This document shows positions 1 to 8,087 of a stretch of 16,870 nucleotides of DNA, in pieces. The stretch is taken from assembly GCA_028691595.1 (NCBI GenBank), contig JAQUZA010000020.1, positions 1 to 16,870 of the forward strand. The letters run 5' to 3'. The translations under genes were made by a program, and so were the position numbers. The first letter of the stretch is position 1. The number at the start of each line of letters is the position of its first letter. Origin of the DNA: Candidatus Rifleibacteriota bacterium (GTDB lineage Bacteria; Muiribacteriota; Ozemobacteria; Ozemobacterales; Ozemobacteraceae). The notes below the pieces were generated by a model. It searched no databases and was not told the DNA's origin. It saw only the letters and a list, made by a program, of their open reading frames with translations.

Positions 1-2
1 AA

Positions 3-746
3 TACGATGACGTAATGAATCAGCAGCGCACCGTTGTCTATAACGAGCGCCGCAAGGCTCTCGAACAGGAAAGAGTTTATGAAGACCTTCTGTCGATGAT
101 AGAAGAAGTTATTGACGGGGCGGTCGCTTCGACCCTCAGCCCGGAAATCGACCCTGATGATGTCGACTATGACGCTCTTGCCGACCAGATGAAAAAGGTT
201 TTTCCAATTGAATGCGAGGGCGGCGACCCCAAAAAGGGAAAACCGGGCCAGCTTTGCACTTATGCCCGCGAAGAGTTGCTTGAAGAACTGAAACGTCGGG
301 CCCTTGAAAAATTGGCTGCCAAGCGTGCCGAGCTTGGTGACGATGACTTCTTCTCGATGCAGAAGTATCTGTTGCTGCAGATCGTCGACAGCAAGTGGAA
401 AGATCATCTTCACAACATGGACAACCTTCAGGATGGTATTCATCTGCGAAGCTGGGGCCAGCGTGACCCGCTTGTAGAATATAAGATTGAAGGCTTTCAG
501 ATGTTTCAGAATATGATTGAAAGCATCAAGGAAGACCTGCTCTATTACCTGTTCAGGGTTTCTTATTCACGCAGTGAAGAGCGTGAAGCCCAGGAAAAAC
601 ACGAACAGGAAGTCTACTACAACCGCAGTGAAAGTGATGACGCGCCCAAGGCACCCAGTCGCGGCGATGACACCACTAATCGTAATGAACCCTGCCCATG
701 TGGCAGCGGTAAAAAATACAAGAAGTGTTGTGGTCGAACCAGCTGA
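3..746 (+). CDS. secA: Preprotein translocase ATPase SecA, C-terminal part (5' end outside window)
   Basis: SecA is the cytosolic ATPase that pushes unfolded preproteins through SecYEG. Only about the last 247 residues are present, and the reading frame is open at the left edge. The first residues read YDDVMNQQR followed by VYNERR, the conserved block at the start of the SecA helical scaffold. The block around KYLLLQIVDSKWKDHLHNMD and DPLVEYKIEGFQMF is the helical scaffold/wing signature. The protein ends with the zinc-binding SEC-C motif (RNEPCPCGSGKKYKKCCG), whose CxC...CC cysteines bind zinc and contact SecB or ribosomes in the family. A charged, low-complexity linker joins the scaffold to the zinc motif. 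Thirty bases separate its stop from the next gene on the same strand, so it probably heads a multigene transcript. Identity is secure. Confidence 0.97.
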   Translation, partial: YDDVMNQQRTVVYNERRKALEQERVYEDLLSMIEEVIDGAVASTLSPEIDPDDVDYDALADQMKKVFPIECEGGDPKKGKPGQLCTYAREELLEELKRRALEKLAAKRAELGDDDFFSMQKYLLLQIVDSKWKDHLHNMDNLQDGIHLRSWGQRDPLVEYKIEGFQMFQNMIESIKEDLLYYLFRVSYSRSEEREAQEKHEQEVYYNRSESDDAPKAPSRGDDTTNRNEPCPCGSGKKYKKCCGRTS

Positions 747-776
747 TTATCAGCGTTTTCTGAGGCCGGAGAAAAT

Positions 777-1253
777 ATGTTTTCTTTCAGAGGCAGACAG
801 GCAGCAGTTTCGCTTGTTGAAGTGCTGGTAGCTCTGGCAATTCTGTCGACTCTGGCTCTGCCGATGCTGATGTTTCTGGTCGAATATTCCCGGGGCAGTG
901 CGCAACTGGGTGACTACTATCAGATTCTAAATATCGTCGAAGAAAAGCTTGATACTGCTCTATCCCTTGATTTTACAGAGGTTCCGGATGGCGAAACTTC
1001 TGGTGGTATGGTTGAATCAAGAACTGGCAGGCATCTCGACCTTCGCCCGGTTGAAGTGGCGCACGAGATCGTTACCTTTCGCATGCGGATTGAGGTTGTT
1101 GCGGTTGATTTTTCTGCCATGAAAGATTCGACTTCAGGGCAATTGCAGCGCGCGCGAGTTGAAGACGGTATGAAGCGCATCGAGCTGATCGCCGAATGGG
1201 GCAAAAAGAAGAAGCACAGCATTAACCTGATTTCATATAAGGCTAATCTATGA
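777..1253 (+). CDS. Type IV prepilin-like / pseudopilin protein
   Basis: A 158-residue protein with a class III (prepilin) signal. A short positive leader (MFSFRGRQAA) is followed by VSLVEVLVALAILSTLALPM. Cleavage would fall between Ala10 and Val11, which puts Glu15 at mature position +5, the residue needed for pilin assembly. Alanine instead of the usual glycine at -1 is tolerated but less common. The rest is a short globular domain without obvious disulfide cysteines. It resembles minor pilins of the PilV or GspI/J type; I cannot say which. A GGAG ribosome site precedes the ATG. It starts 30 bases after secA and its stop overlaps the next start (ATGA), so the two small pilin-like genes are translationally coupled. 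A prepilin peptidase that could process it lies at about 11.4 kb. Confidence 0.85.
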   Translation: MFSFRGRQAAVSLVEVLVALAILSTLALPMLMFLVEYSRGSAQLGDYYQILNIVEEKLDTALSLDFTEVPDGETSGGMVESRTGRHLDLRPVEVAHEIVTFRMRIEVVAVDFSAMKDSTSGQLQRARVEDGMKRIELIAEWGKKKKHSINLISYKANL

Positions 1254-1717
1254 AAAAATACCGCTCAGACCGTGACGGAATAGCCATGCCGATCATTTTC
1301 GGGCTGGTTCTGTGTCTTGCGGTCTGGGTAGCTTCTCTTTCCTGGACGATGACTAACAGCAGAAGCCGATATCAGCAGGTATTTAAAGGGCGGAAGGCGT
1401 ATTTTATGGCCCGGGCATGCATGCAGCACCTGCTGCTCAAGATTAAAACCATGCAGAGGCATTGCACAGAATCGATGCAGGCCATCGAAAATGCCAACGA
1501 TGACGAAAAAAAACTTCTTTACGCAGTCTTTATTGAAGATATAATTGTACCACCAGATGACAGTTACACTGGCGACAGGTATAGTTACAGAATCAACGAA
1601 TTCAAGGTTGAATCCGTTGATCTCGAAGACGGCAAAATTACTCTGCAGGTCGGGGCTGAGGGCAGTTTCGGCGGGCAGAAGAATAGTATCAGCAGGCTGA
1701 TTCGCGTTAGTCGATAG
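1250..1717 (+). CDS. PilX/GspK-like minor pilin-like membrane protein
   Basis: A 155-residue protein with a basic N-terminus (MKKYRSDRDG) followed by a hydrophobic helix, IAMPIIFGLVLCLAVWVASL. Further on comes a KAYFMARACMQHLLLKIKTM segment, which matches the 'AyyaAeAgle' amphipathic helix of PilX- and GspK-type pilin-like proteins. Cleavage would fall after Gly10. There is no glutamate at +5, which is typical of tip-located GspK-like subunits. That points to a minor, tip-type subunit, but this is inference. The start codon overlaps the stop of the upstream prepilin gene, and prfB begins 25 bases downstream. Confidence 0.7.
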   Translation: MKKYRSDRDGIAMPIIFGLVLCLAVWVASLSWTMTNSRSRYQQVFKGRKAYFMARACMQHLLLKIKTMQRHCTESMQAIENANDDEKKLLYAVFIEDIIVPPDDSYTGDRYSYRINEFKVESVDLEDGKITLQVGAEGSFGGQKNSISRLIRVSR

Positions 1718-1742
1718 TCTGTATATTTCAGGAGGCACAACC

Positions 1743-2871
1743 GTGGAATACGAAATTGTCGAAAAAATTCGTACGATGAAAACCCGGCTCTCCGGTATCG
1801 GGAGCCATCTTTGACCTGCCCAATAAAAGACGGCAGATCGAAGAGCTTGAATCAGCAACCCTGAACCCGAATTTCTGGAACGACCGTAACAAGGCTCTGA
1901 CAACCAGTCAGAAAATAGCTGAACTGAAAAAATCCTGTGATGCCTACGAGGCCGTTCACCGTGAATTCACCGATACCATAGAACTGCTCGAACTCGCCGA
2001 AGTCGAAAATGACGAAAACATGTTCAAGCAGTTGCTGAATCAGCTTGATCCGCTGAATCAGACTATTGACAACCTTGAATTGACAACTTTCCTTTCCGAA
2101 CCTTACGATGGTTCAGATGCTTATCTGTCGATCAAGCCCGGTGCCGGTGGCACTGAATCATCAGACTGGGCTTCAATGCTGCTGCGCATGTATCAGCGCT
2201 ATCTCGATGCTGTCGGCCTCAAGTATGAGGTTATCGATCTCCAGGAAGAAGAAACAGGCATCAAATCAGCAACATTGCGTATAAAAGGCCAGTATGCTTA
2301 TGGCTATCTCAAAGGTGAAAAGGGTGTGCACCGCCTGGTTCGCATTTCGCCATTTGACTCAAACGCCCGTCGTCATACGAGTTTTACGGCTGTCGATGTT
2401 ATGCCGATTTTGCCTGATGATGTCGATGTGCATATTAAAGATGACGACCTTAAGCTTGATTTTTTCAGAAGCTCAGGTGCCGGTGGTCAGCATGTAAACA
2501 AGACCAGCAGTGCGGTACGTATTACCCACCTGCCGACGGGTATTGTGGTCGCCTGTCAGATTGAACGCAGTCAGCACCAGAACCGCGAAGTGGCCCTTGG
2601 TATGCTTCGTGCCAAGTTGTTTGAGCTGCAACAACAGGAAAAGAAAAAGGAGTTGAAGAACATTTCCGGCGACATGAAGAATATTTCATGGGGCAACCAG
2701 ATCAGGTCTTACGTTTTCTGCCCATATACGCTCGTTAAAGACCTGCGTACCGGCCAGTATACTTCAGATGTCCGTCGCGTCATGGATGGCGATCTGGAAC
2801 CTTTTATCAAGGCATATCTCAACTGGCATGCCAACGGTGAAAAGCCGATGAATGTGGCTGATGAAGAATAA
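1743..2871 (+). CDS. prfB: Peptide chain release factor 2, with programmed +1 frameshift (join 1743..1811, 1813..2871)
   Basis: RF2 reads UGA and UAA stop codons and triggers peptide release. The GTG start at 1743 has a strong AGGAGG at 1730-1735. The first frame gives 23 codons and then an in-frame TGA at 1812-1814. Skipping T1812 continues as DLPNKRRQIEELES, the normal start of RF2 helix 1, and gives a 375-residue product (E. coli has 365). The specificity tripeptide SPF is at about residues 202-204 and the catalytic GGQ at about 247-249 (GAGGQHVNKTSSAVR), both at expected positions. A start at Met 2020 would lose about 92 residues of domain 1 and is wrong. The gene sits between two pilin-like genes, 25 bases after one and 11 before the other. 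Identity is secure. Confidence 0.97.
1801..1815 (+). promoter_or_regulatory. prfB programmed +1 ribosomal frameshift site
   Basis: The site reads GGGAG-equivalent purines (GGG at 1799-1802 continuing into AG), then CCAT, then CTT TGA C. This is the classic RF2 autoregulation cassette. When RF2 is scarce the ribosome pauses at the UGA, the CUU-decoding tRNA slips +1 and full-length RF2 is made. The purine-rich stretch four bases before CTT plays the part of the internal Shine-Dalgarno sequence; in E. coli the spacing is three bases and the run is all G. The base after the stop is C, the weakest context for termination, as in other prfB genes. Confidence 0.95.
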
Positions 2872-2882
2872 GGGGTGATTTA

Positions 2883-4631
2883 ATGCCGAATGTAACTGGA
2901 AACCGCAATTGCTGCCGCCATGGCAGCGCCATGTTCATGCTTCTGACCATTGTCGGTATCCTTTACATTTTCGGAACCATGCTTCTTAATTATATGACCC
3001 AGGAACGTGCTCAAACAGCTCGTCTTGGCGAAAGCATGCAGGCTTTTTACCTGGCAGAAGCTGCCGTTGAAAAGGCGATGATCAAAATGCGCCAGCTTTT
3101 TTCTGAAAAGCTTTTATCGGACAACGGTGAGGTTAACGATAAGATTCTTGCCCTTCTCGATATTGACCGCGCCGAAAACTTCAACCTGCGCATCAGAATC
3201 AATGATGGCGATATTATCCCCGGGGGGAGTGCCGAAGTTCTCGTTGAGGTTAATAATCTGCGACTGACTCCCTTCAAGACCTATATTGATGAATATGAAG
3301 AGGTTCCGGCCTCGCTTAAGGTCTATCGCAAAGAAAATCGCGACACATACGCTGATAAGGCTCTTGGCGGCTGGGAAGGTCTGCTGCGCTTTGAAGCCGT
3401 CGGTCGATATCGCAATGCCGAAAAGAAGATCGAAGTTATCAGAGAATTGAAAGTTACTGATCTCACGCCCCCGGCAGAAAACTACACTCTGTTCGTTGCA
3501 AGTCGAAAAGACGAATATCTTCGCCATGGCGAATTCAGATGCCGGAACTGGAGCGTAGTAAGAGAACTGAAGTCTCTGATCGATGATCTGGGCCGAAAAA
3601 CCAGCGATGCATTCCAGGAAACCCTCGGCAACACCGCCGGCGACTTCTTCTGGGAGCCGAATATGGCAAGTAACGTCGGGTTTGAAGGTGACATGAAGAT
3701 TCGCACCCTCAAGGTCATCCGCAAACTGGTCATGTCGGTTTCAGATATCAAGATCAAAGACTTTGTCGATATTTCCATTCAAAAACTGCACCCCTATCTC
3801 TGGGGCAAAATTCGCACCAATGGCCGTCTGCACGTTTATCTGCCGTTCTTTGCCGCCGATGACATAATCAACTATTTTGAAGACAACTCAATTTTCTCTC
3901 ACCAGAGACCTGAAATAGGTTACCTGTTCTGCAGTAACCAGCTTCATGACCCGTATCTGAGCAAATACACCTATTATGAAGGCGAAATAATCAGGTATTA
4001 CCAGAAGCTCAAACCTTACGTACTCGGTATCACTGAAACGCCCTACCCAAGTTCTGACCCCTACACTATCAACACCAAGTTCGATTTTGTTTCGAGGCAC
4101 CCTGATAAGCTTGAACCCATGCAACTGGACCGCATCAAAAAAGAGGCCAAAGACTACTGCCATGAATTCATCGAAAGAGACCTGACATTGCAGGGCAGCT
4201 ATTCAAAACCGGCTTCGGTCTGGGGCCTGGTCTATGTTCAGGGCAATCTTTACATTGGCGGGCGAATTTCTGGTCAGGGTATGATCGTCACTGAAGGCGA
4301 TATTTATATTAACGATAATGTCGTTCATGACAGCGCTTCATCATTTCTTTCTCTCGTATCGCTGAAAGGTTCTATTAAACTGGCAAAAGGCCTTGCCAAC
4401 GCCAAGGTTGAATCAGCCCTCTACGCCAGAGAAAGCATTGTTGGCGGTGAACAGATTAATATTTTTGGCAATCTTGTCGTTGATTCACTGAACCGCCAGA
4501 AAGGTGAAGAAGGCCCGTTGATCATGCCAAAGAGGGTTGTCATCAATTACGACTCAAATCTGAAGGCCGAAGTTGGTAGCAATGTCTGCTTCAATATTTC
4601 AGATCTGATAACCACTCAACGCGATCTGTAA
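2883..4631 (+). CDS. Large PilX-like pilin-family protein with bactofilin-like repetitive C-terminal region
   Basis: A 582-residue protein. After a short leader (MPNVTGNRNCCRHG) comes a prepilin-like hydrophobic helix, SAMFMLLTIVGILYIFGTML. It is followed by QAFYLAEAAVEKAMIKM at residues 53-69, the PilX/GspK N-terminal signature. The middle (about 70-430) is a large soluble part I do not recognise. At about 445-545, short alternating segments such as VWGLVYVQGNLYIGGRISG and MIVTEGDIYIND resemble the right-handed beta-helix rungs of bactofilins and polymer-forming cytoskeletal proteins. An AGGGG ribosome site precedes the ATG, and the gene starts 11 bases after prfB. It is far longer than ordinary minor pilins (about 150-200 residues). 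A surface-exposed or tip-located role is inferred; the family is not certain. Confidence 0.7.
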   Translation: MPNVTGNRNCCRHGSAMFMLLTIVGILYIFGTMLLNYMTQERAQTARLGESMQAFYLAEAAVEKAMIKMRQLFSEKLLSDNGEVNDKILALLDIDRAENFNLRIRINDGDIIPGGSAEVLVEVNNLRLTPFKTYIDEYEEVPASLKVYRKENRDTYADKALGGWEGLLRFEAVGRYRNAEKKIEVIRELKVTDLTPPAENYTLFVASRKDEYLRHGEFRCRNWSVVRELKSLIDDLGRKTSDAFQETLGNTAGDFFWEPNMASNVGFEGDMKIRTLKVIRKLVMSVSDIKIKDFVDISIQKLHPYLWGKIRTNGRLHVYLPFFAADDIINYFEDNSIFSHQRPEIGYLFCSNQLHDPYLSKYTYYEGEIIRYYQKLKPYVLGITETPYPSSDPYTINTKFDFVSRHPDKLEPMQLDRIKKEAKDYCHEFIERDLTLQGSYSKPASVWGLVYVQGNLYIGGRISGQGMIVTEGDIYINDNVVHDSASSFLSLVSLKGSIKLAKGLANAKVESALYARESIVGGEQINIFGNLVVDSLNRQKGEEGPLIMPKRVVINYDSNLKAEVGSNVCFNISDLITTQRDL

Positions 4632-4697
4632 GCATTTCCAGGTGTCTGCGCCAGACTCTGTCAGACAAAAGTTTAGGTTCGGGGCGACGATCGAAAT

Positions 4698-5507
4698 ATG
4701 AACCAGGAATCAGGCAGTTTTAATAATTGTGATGGTGCTTTGATTGTCAGATATCCCCAGTCTGAAATCCAGGCCCTGGCAAGAAAAAAACTGCTGAAAA
4801 TAAACACCGTTCTGGTTTTAATAACGGCTTTATTATGCCTTTTGATGGGCGAGGGTGACGTTGAGCATACTTTGTTGCTGCTCAAGGGCCATTTTGGCAA
4901 TATCCTTATGGGGCTTTGTCTCACCTGGTGCCTTCAGATTGTATCGTATTTCTATATTGGCACGGCCAACTTCTGGTATTGCTTTTATGAAGACAAAATT
5001 GTTTTTAACCGCCCCCCCGAAAGCGAAGAATTTGCAATTGAAGAAATACGTGAAATTCAATATGTGCCGCTGAAACCGGGTGAATTCTATCAGCCGGCCG
5101 GTTTGGGCCCTGAGAATTATTTTTGTATCTCGATTACTTTGAAAAATGGGCGTGAAATATCTCTGGTTGGTTACCTGAATATGCTCGAAGCCTGGGAATT
5201 CCTTTCTTCAAGACTGCCTGAAAAGGTAACCGACCATAAACTGGCTCCTAAACAAGCATTCTTTGCCCCCGCAAAAATCATGGCCCTGGCGGCCTTCGCT
5301 TCCTGCTGGTGTCTGGCGCTCTATCTCTTTCTGCCCGAAAGAATAGCTCTGACATTGGCTATGTTGAGCCTTGCATCAGGGGCCCTGCCGGTTCTGGCCA
5401 GATTTTACCAATTTGGCAGACCCATATCTGAAAAACATGTGGCTCTGGCCGCCTATTTCTGGCTGTTCTGGTTTCTTGCCGCGTCTGTTTATCTTGGCTT
5501 TTTTTGA
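4698..5507 (+). CDS. Polytopic membrane protein with a PH-like soluble insert, function unknown
   Basis: A 269-residue protein that I do not recognise by family. Hydrophobic segments fall at about 35-51, 66-88, 193-212, 215-236 and 247-268, so about five membrane passes. Between the second and third lies a soluble stretch of about 100 residues (YCFYEDKIVFNRPPE, then EEIREIQYVPL, then LKNGREISLVGYLNMLEAW). Its strand pattern is like the bacterial PH domains found in membrane proteins. No catalytic motif is visible. The ribosome site is weak (GGGGCG some 12 bases upstream), and a 66-base gap follows the previous gene, so it may be read-through from the pilin-like operon. The protein at 8421-9008 has a similar overall plan. 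Confidence 0.6.
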   Translation: MNQESGSFNNCDGALIVRYPQSEIQALARKKLLKINTVLVLITALLCLLMGEGDVEHTLLLLKGHFGNILMGLCLTWCLQIVSYFYIGTANFWYCFYEDKIVFNRPPESEEFAIEEIREIQYVPLKPGEFYQPAGLGPENYFCISITLKNGREISLVGYLNMLEAWEFLSSRLPEKVTDHKLAPKQAFFAPAKIMALAAFASCWCLALYLFLPERIALTLAMLSLASGALPVLARFYQFGRPISEKHVALAAYFWLFWFLAASVYLGFF

Positions 5508-5577
5508 GACAGCAGAAGGTTGGCAACTGCACTGACCGACGGGATATGCCAGAAGATCAGGCTGTTCACACTTAGAG

Positions 5578-6126
5578 TCAGTGTTTTGTCGCTGGTTTGC
5601 TTTTATTTTTCGAGTGGCCCGGTTGCGGGGCCCCGTGAAAAGTGCAATAGATGATGAGGTTCCCGTGAATCAGGTCACCGATACTTTCGTAGCGGCAGTG
5701 TGCTGAAGGCATCGGAAATGGATGCTTGAGGTAATCGGGCATGAGTGGTGAATCCTGGCTGTTGATCATTTCACTTGTCAGCCGGCGTAAGGGTACAACA
5801 TGCTCGGCGTTATACATTTGCATGGCCCCAAGAATTGAAGACTGTGAAAAATAGCAGCTGCGCAGTTCTTCGAGGAAATAGTCAGGGAAAAAGGCCAGCA
5901 GGAAGTAACCTTTTGGATTCGTATAACAGCAAAGTCTGAAACATGGTGGGTCATCGACCAGTTTTCTAACTCGTGCCATTTCATCGGCCTGGGGTGCTTT
6001 AACTTCAAAGCACTGTGGAAACTTTTTGAGATGTTCGGCCTGACCTACCAGTTTCTGAGCCATGAGAACCGGCGACAAAAAGATCATCGCGAAGAAGAAC
6101 AGAGCTGGTAGCAAATTGCGGGGCAT
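5578..6126 (-). CDS. Small secreted Cys-rich protein with pseudopilin-like tail
   Basis: A 182-residue protein with a type I signal peptide (MPRNLLPALFFFAMIFLSPVLMA, probable cleavage before QKL). It has mature cysteines at 39, 62, 66, 67, 91, 144 and 161. The second half, CYFSQSSILGAMQMYNAEH, then LMPDYLKHPFPMPSAHC, then YESIGDL and CTFHG, follows the layout of pseudopilin C-terminal domains: a 'C.NQR.I.GAIEMYN'-like helix, a 'YL+.P..P.C.Y' loop and a final 'C..HG'. It lacks the prepilin leader and long hydrophobic helix. An exported, disulfide-bonded pilin-derived domain is my inference. It starts 9 bases after the TPR gene stop without a good ribosome site, suggesting translational coupling. 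The last 15 residues are Lys/Pro-rich. Confidence 0.6.
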   Translation of the reverse strand: MPRNLLPALFFFAMIFLSPVLMAQKLVGQAEHLKKFPQCFEVKAPQADEMARVRKLVDDPPCFRLCCYTNPKGYFLLAFFPDYFLEELRSCYFSQSSILGAMQMYNAEHVVPLRRLTSEMINSQDSPLMPDYLKHPFPMPSAHCRYESIGDLIHGNLIIYCTFHGAPQPGHSKNKSKPATKH

Positions 6127-6135
6127 ATGATATCG

Positions 6136-7857
6136 CTAATCTGATGTTGCCATAATAAAATCGAGAGCCGGAAGTTTTACGGCCTGTCCCAGTTCATTTA
6201 TGACTTCATAGAATTTCCAGTCGGTGCTGCCGTTAAAAGTAATCAGTTTGCCTTCTTTCAAAAATGCCGGAAATCCACCTTTGCGAGTGCCGAGAAGAAA
6301 CAGCGGCTGGCCATTATAGTGCTTGTTGAGCCGGTAGTCGTTTCTGTCTCTGCCCATGTAGTCAAGTTCATCCCGGTCTAGTTCCTTGATCATCAGCAGA
6401 AAATCACGACCGTGCCGGTTGAGTTTCCGGGCAATATAACCTCGCCACTCAACAGTAATGGGCCCGGTAAAGTTTGTTTTAAAGCTGACATCGGTCAGCT
6501 GGTAAAACTTGAGTTCGGTCGTGGCATAATTTTTACGGATTGTAGCCAGGCCTTCCCGGGAGGGTCGTAGCCTTTCTTCAAGCTCACGAATTTTAAAACG
6601 GGCTACTTCAAGCTTGCGCACAGCGTCACGACGGGAGCTTTCCTGAAGATTGCCCGTTTCAAGGGCCTGACTGAAAAGGTTGGCAGATTCTTCAAAATTA
6701 TTCATGGTAAAAGCATGGTTGCCGCGCAGATAAAGATCGTTCGCCAGGTTGCCTGCAACTTCGGTCATACGCATCTGCAGGTTTGGGTTGCCCGGATTCA
6801 TAGCATTTGCCCGCGAATAATAATCTTTTGCCTGCGATGGCTTGCCCATGGTTTCGTAAATTCTGGCAATTTCGATGGCAACAGAAGCCTGGGGCTTTAT
6901 GGCATAGTAAAACTGGTAATTGCGCAGCGCATCTTCCAGAAGATTGACACGAGCATAATTTCGGCCCAGCAGAAAATAGGCATCATAAAATTTTTCGTCA
7001 ACTCTGATGGCTTCTTCAAGGTGCTTGATCGATGCAAAAAGATCGCCATCGAGGCTGAGAGCTTTGCCCATAAGAAAGTGAGCCCGTGGGCTGTCGGGGT
7101 TTTTTTCGAGGATAGTCTGCAGCAACTGCATGGCTTCATCTTTTTTGCCACTATCAAGAAGAGTTTCGGCCCTGGCTTCGCCAGAAGGTTTTGCGGCTTG
7201 AGTTGAAACTTTCATCGGTAATGGCGGCAATTTTATATCGGCGTTCGAGTATGCTGGAGCAGGCTGAGTATTGATGGGTGGTAACGCCGGCAATGCCCGG
7301 GTGGCTGGTCGGTTGTAAGGCTGGGTAAGAACTGCCCGGGGTTGCTGGGCAGCGGGTGTCTGTGTAACAACGCGGGCCTGGCTGACTGGTCTCTGGCTGG
7401 TTGGCATTATCTCTGGTTCAAAATCAACTGCCCGGGTCTGAATCACATTTGTCTGTGCCCTTGCGGATGACTGCACTACCTGTGCGGGTTCAGAGGTGGG
7501 GGGCATGGTCGCCTGACTTCTTTTGAGTTCGACGGTGCAGCGGGCAATACCGCGCCTGGCAGCAACCATCGAGGTGTCAAGTGAGGCAGCGAGACGATAT
7601 TCCTTGAGAGCTTCACTAAAATTGCCGGTCAGCTCGAAAAGACGACCAAGATTGAAGTGCACGCCGGGATGACGTGGTGATTGTTCGTAGGCTTCCTTGA
7701 GAGTCTGATGTGCCTGCTTGTAGCGTTGCTGATAAATGTGGTTGACGGCTTCTTCAACAAGAATATTGGTGTTGTCGAACGCCAGCAGGGTCGGGCTGCC
7801 TGCAACCGATACAATGGCAGACAACATTATTGTTTTCAGCCAGGAGTTTTTTTTCAT
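6136..7857 (-). CDS. Secreted tetratricopeptide-repeat protein with unknown C-terminal domain
   Basis: A 573-residue protein with a signal peptide (MKKNSWLKTIMLSAIVSVAG..., likely cleavage near Ala26). A first TPR block spans about 33-108 (for example HPGVHFNLGRLFELTGNFSE). A linker rich in Ala, Pro, Gln and Thr covers about 115-222. A second TPR block covers about 226-405 (PRAHFLMGKALSLDGDL, YDAYFLLGRNYARVNLLEDA, VAIEIARIYETMGKPSQA). A charged helix at about 410-432 leads into a C-terminal domain at about 440-573 that I cannot name, containing GPITVEWRGYIAR and a DRDELDY-type acidic stretch. It is likely a periplasmic or outer-surface scaffold. It is the first gene of a two-gene minus-strand unit with the small Cys-rich protein. 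An AAGGA sits about 10 bases before the ATG. Confidence 0.8.
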   Translation of the reverse strand: MKKNSWLKTIMLSAIVSVAGSPTLLAFDNTNILVEEAVNHIYQQRYKQAHQTLKEAYEQSPRHPGVHFNLGRLFELTGNFSEALKEYRLAASLDTSMVAARRGIARCTVELKRSQATMPPTSEPAQVVQSSARAQTNVIQTRAVDFEPEIMPTSQRPVSQARVVTQTPAAQQPRAVLTQPYNRPATRALPALPPINTQPAPAYSNADIKLPPLPMKVSTQAAKPSGEARAETLLDSGKKDEAMQLLQTILEKNPDSPRAHFLMGKALSLDGDLFASIKHLEEAIRVDEKFYDAYFLLGRNYARVNLLEDALRNYQFYYAIKPQASVAIEIARIYETMGKPSQAKDYYSRANAMNPGNPNLQMRMTEVAGNLANDLYLRGNHAFTMNNFEESANLFSQALETGNLQESSRRDAVRKLEVARFKIRELEERLRPSREGLATIRKNYATTELKFYQLTDVSFKTNFTGPITVEWRGYIARKLNRHGRDFLLMIKELDRDELDYMGRDRNDYRLNKHYNGQPLFLLGTRKGGFPAFLKEGKLITFNGSTDWKFYEVINELGQAVKLPALDFIMATSD

Positions 7858-7888
7858 TCGAGGAAGTCCTTGTTTTCGAGTCTGGTTT

Positions 7889-7918
7889 TTGACTCCATGT
7901 TGTTGACTATGTTATCAT
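7889..7918 (+). promoter_or_regulatory. Probable sigma70-type promoter of the 28-residue membrane peptide gene
   Basis: A TTGACT -35 box at 7889-7894 and a TATCAT -10 box at 7913-7918 are separated by 18 bases. They lie about 32 bases before the ATG of the small gene. A second TTGACT copy lies at 7903-7908. The call rests on match to the consensus and on position only. Confidence 0.5.
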
Positions 7919-7949
7919 CAACTCGAAATCAAACCTAGTGGAGGAAAGC

Positions 7950-8036
7950 ATGTCTATATTCCGTTTTATCTGGTGGGCAATGGTAATCAGTATTTGTGCT
8001 TTTGCCGGTTATATTTACGGCTATCTCTCCGAATAA
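7950..8036 (+). CDS. Very short single-pass membrane peptide (28 residues)
   Basis: The peptide is MSIFRFIWWAMVISICAFAG followed by YIYGYLSE. It is one hydrophobic helix with a short polar start and an acidic end. Support for a real gene is contextual. There is an excellent GGAGGAAA ribosome site 4-11 bases before the ATG, a consensus-like promoter upstream, and a strong hairpin terminator beginning 15 bases after the stop. The whole unit is self-contained in about 200 bases between two minus-strand genes. I recognise no family. Small membrane peptides of this kind often bind and modulate larger membrane complexes, but nothing here says which. Confidence 0.65.
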   Translation: MSIFRFIWWAMVISICAFAGYIYGYLSE

Positions 8037-8050
8037 TCAGCTTTAAGGGG

Positions 8051-8087
8051 CCCGGTCAGAACTCTGCGTCTGGCCGGGTTATTTTAT
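8051..8087 (+). terminator. Rho-independent terminator after the small membrane peptide gene
   Basis: CCCGGTCAGA (8051-8060) pairs with TCTGGCCGGG (8069-8078), with one G-T wobble and an 8-base loop. TTATTTTAT follows. The right edge touches the stop of the opposing gene at 8079. Confidence 0.85.

Noticed and set aside
1265..1903. Long minus-strand frame (212 codons) opposite the GspK-like and prfB genes
   Set aside because: It is antisense to two supported genes and shows no family features.
4641..4676. TGTCTG / CAGACA hairpin after the large PilX-like gene, similar to one at 14712-14729
   Set aside because: Short stems without a clear T tract; two copies of a six-base arm are not enough to call a repeat family or terminator.
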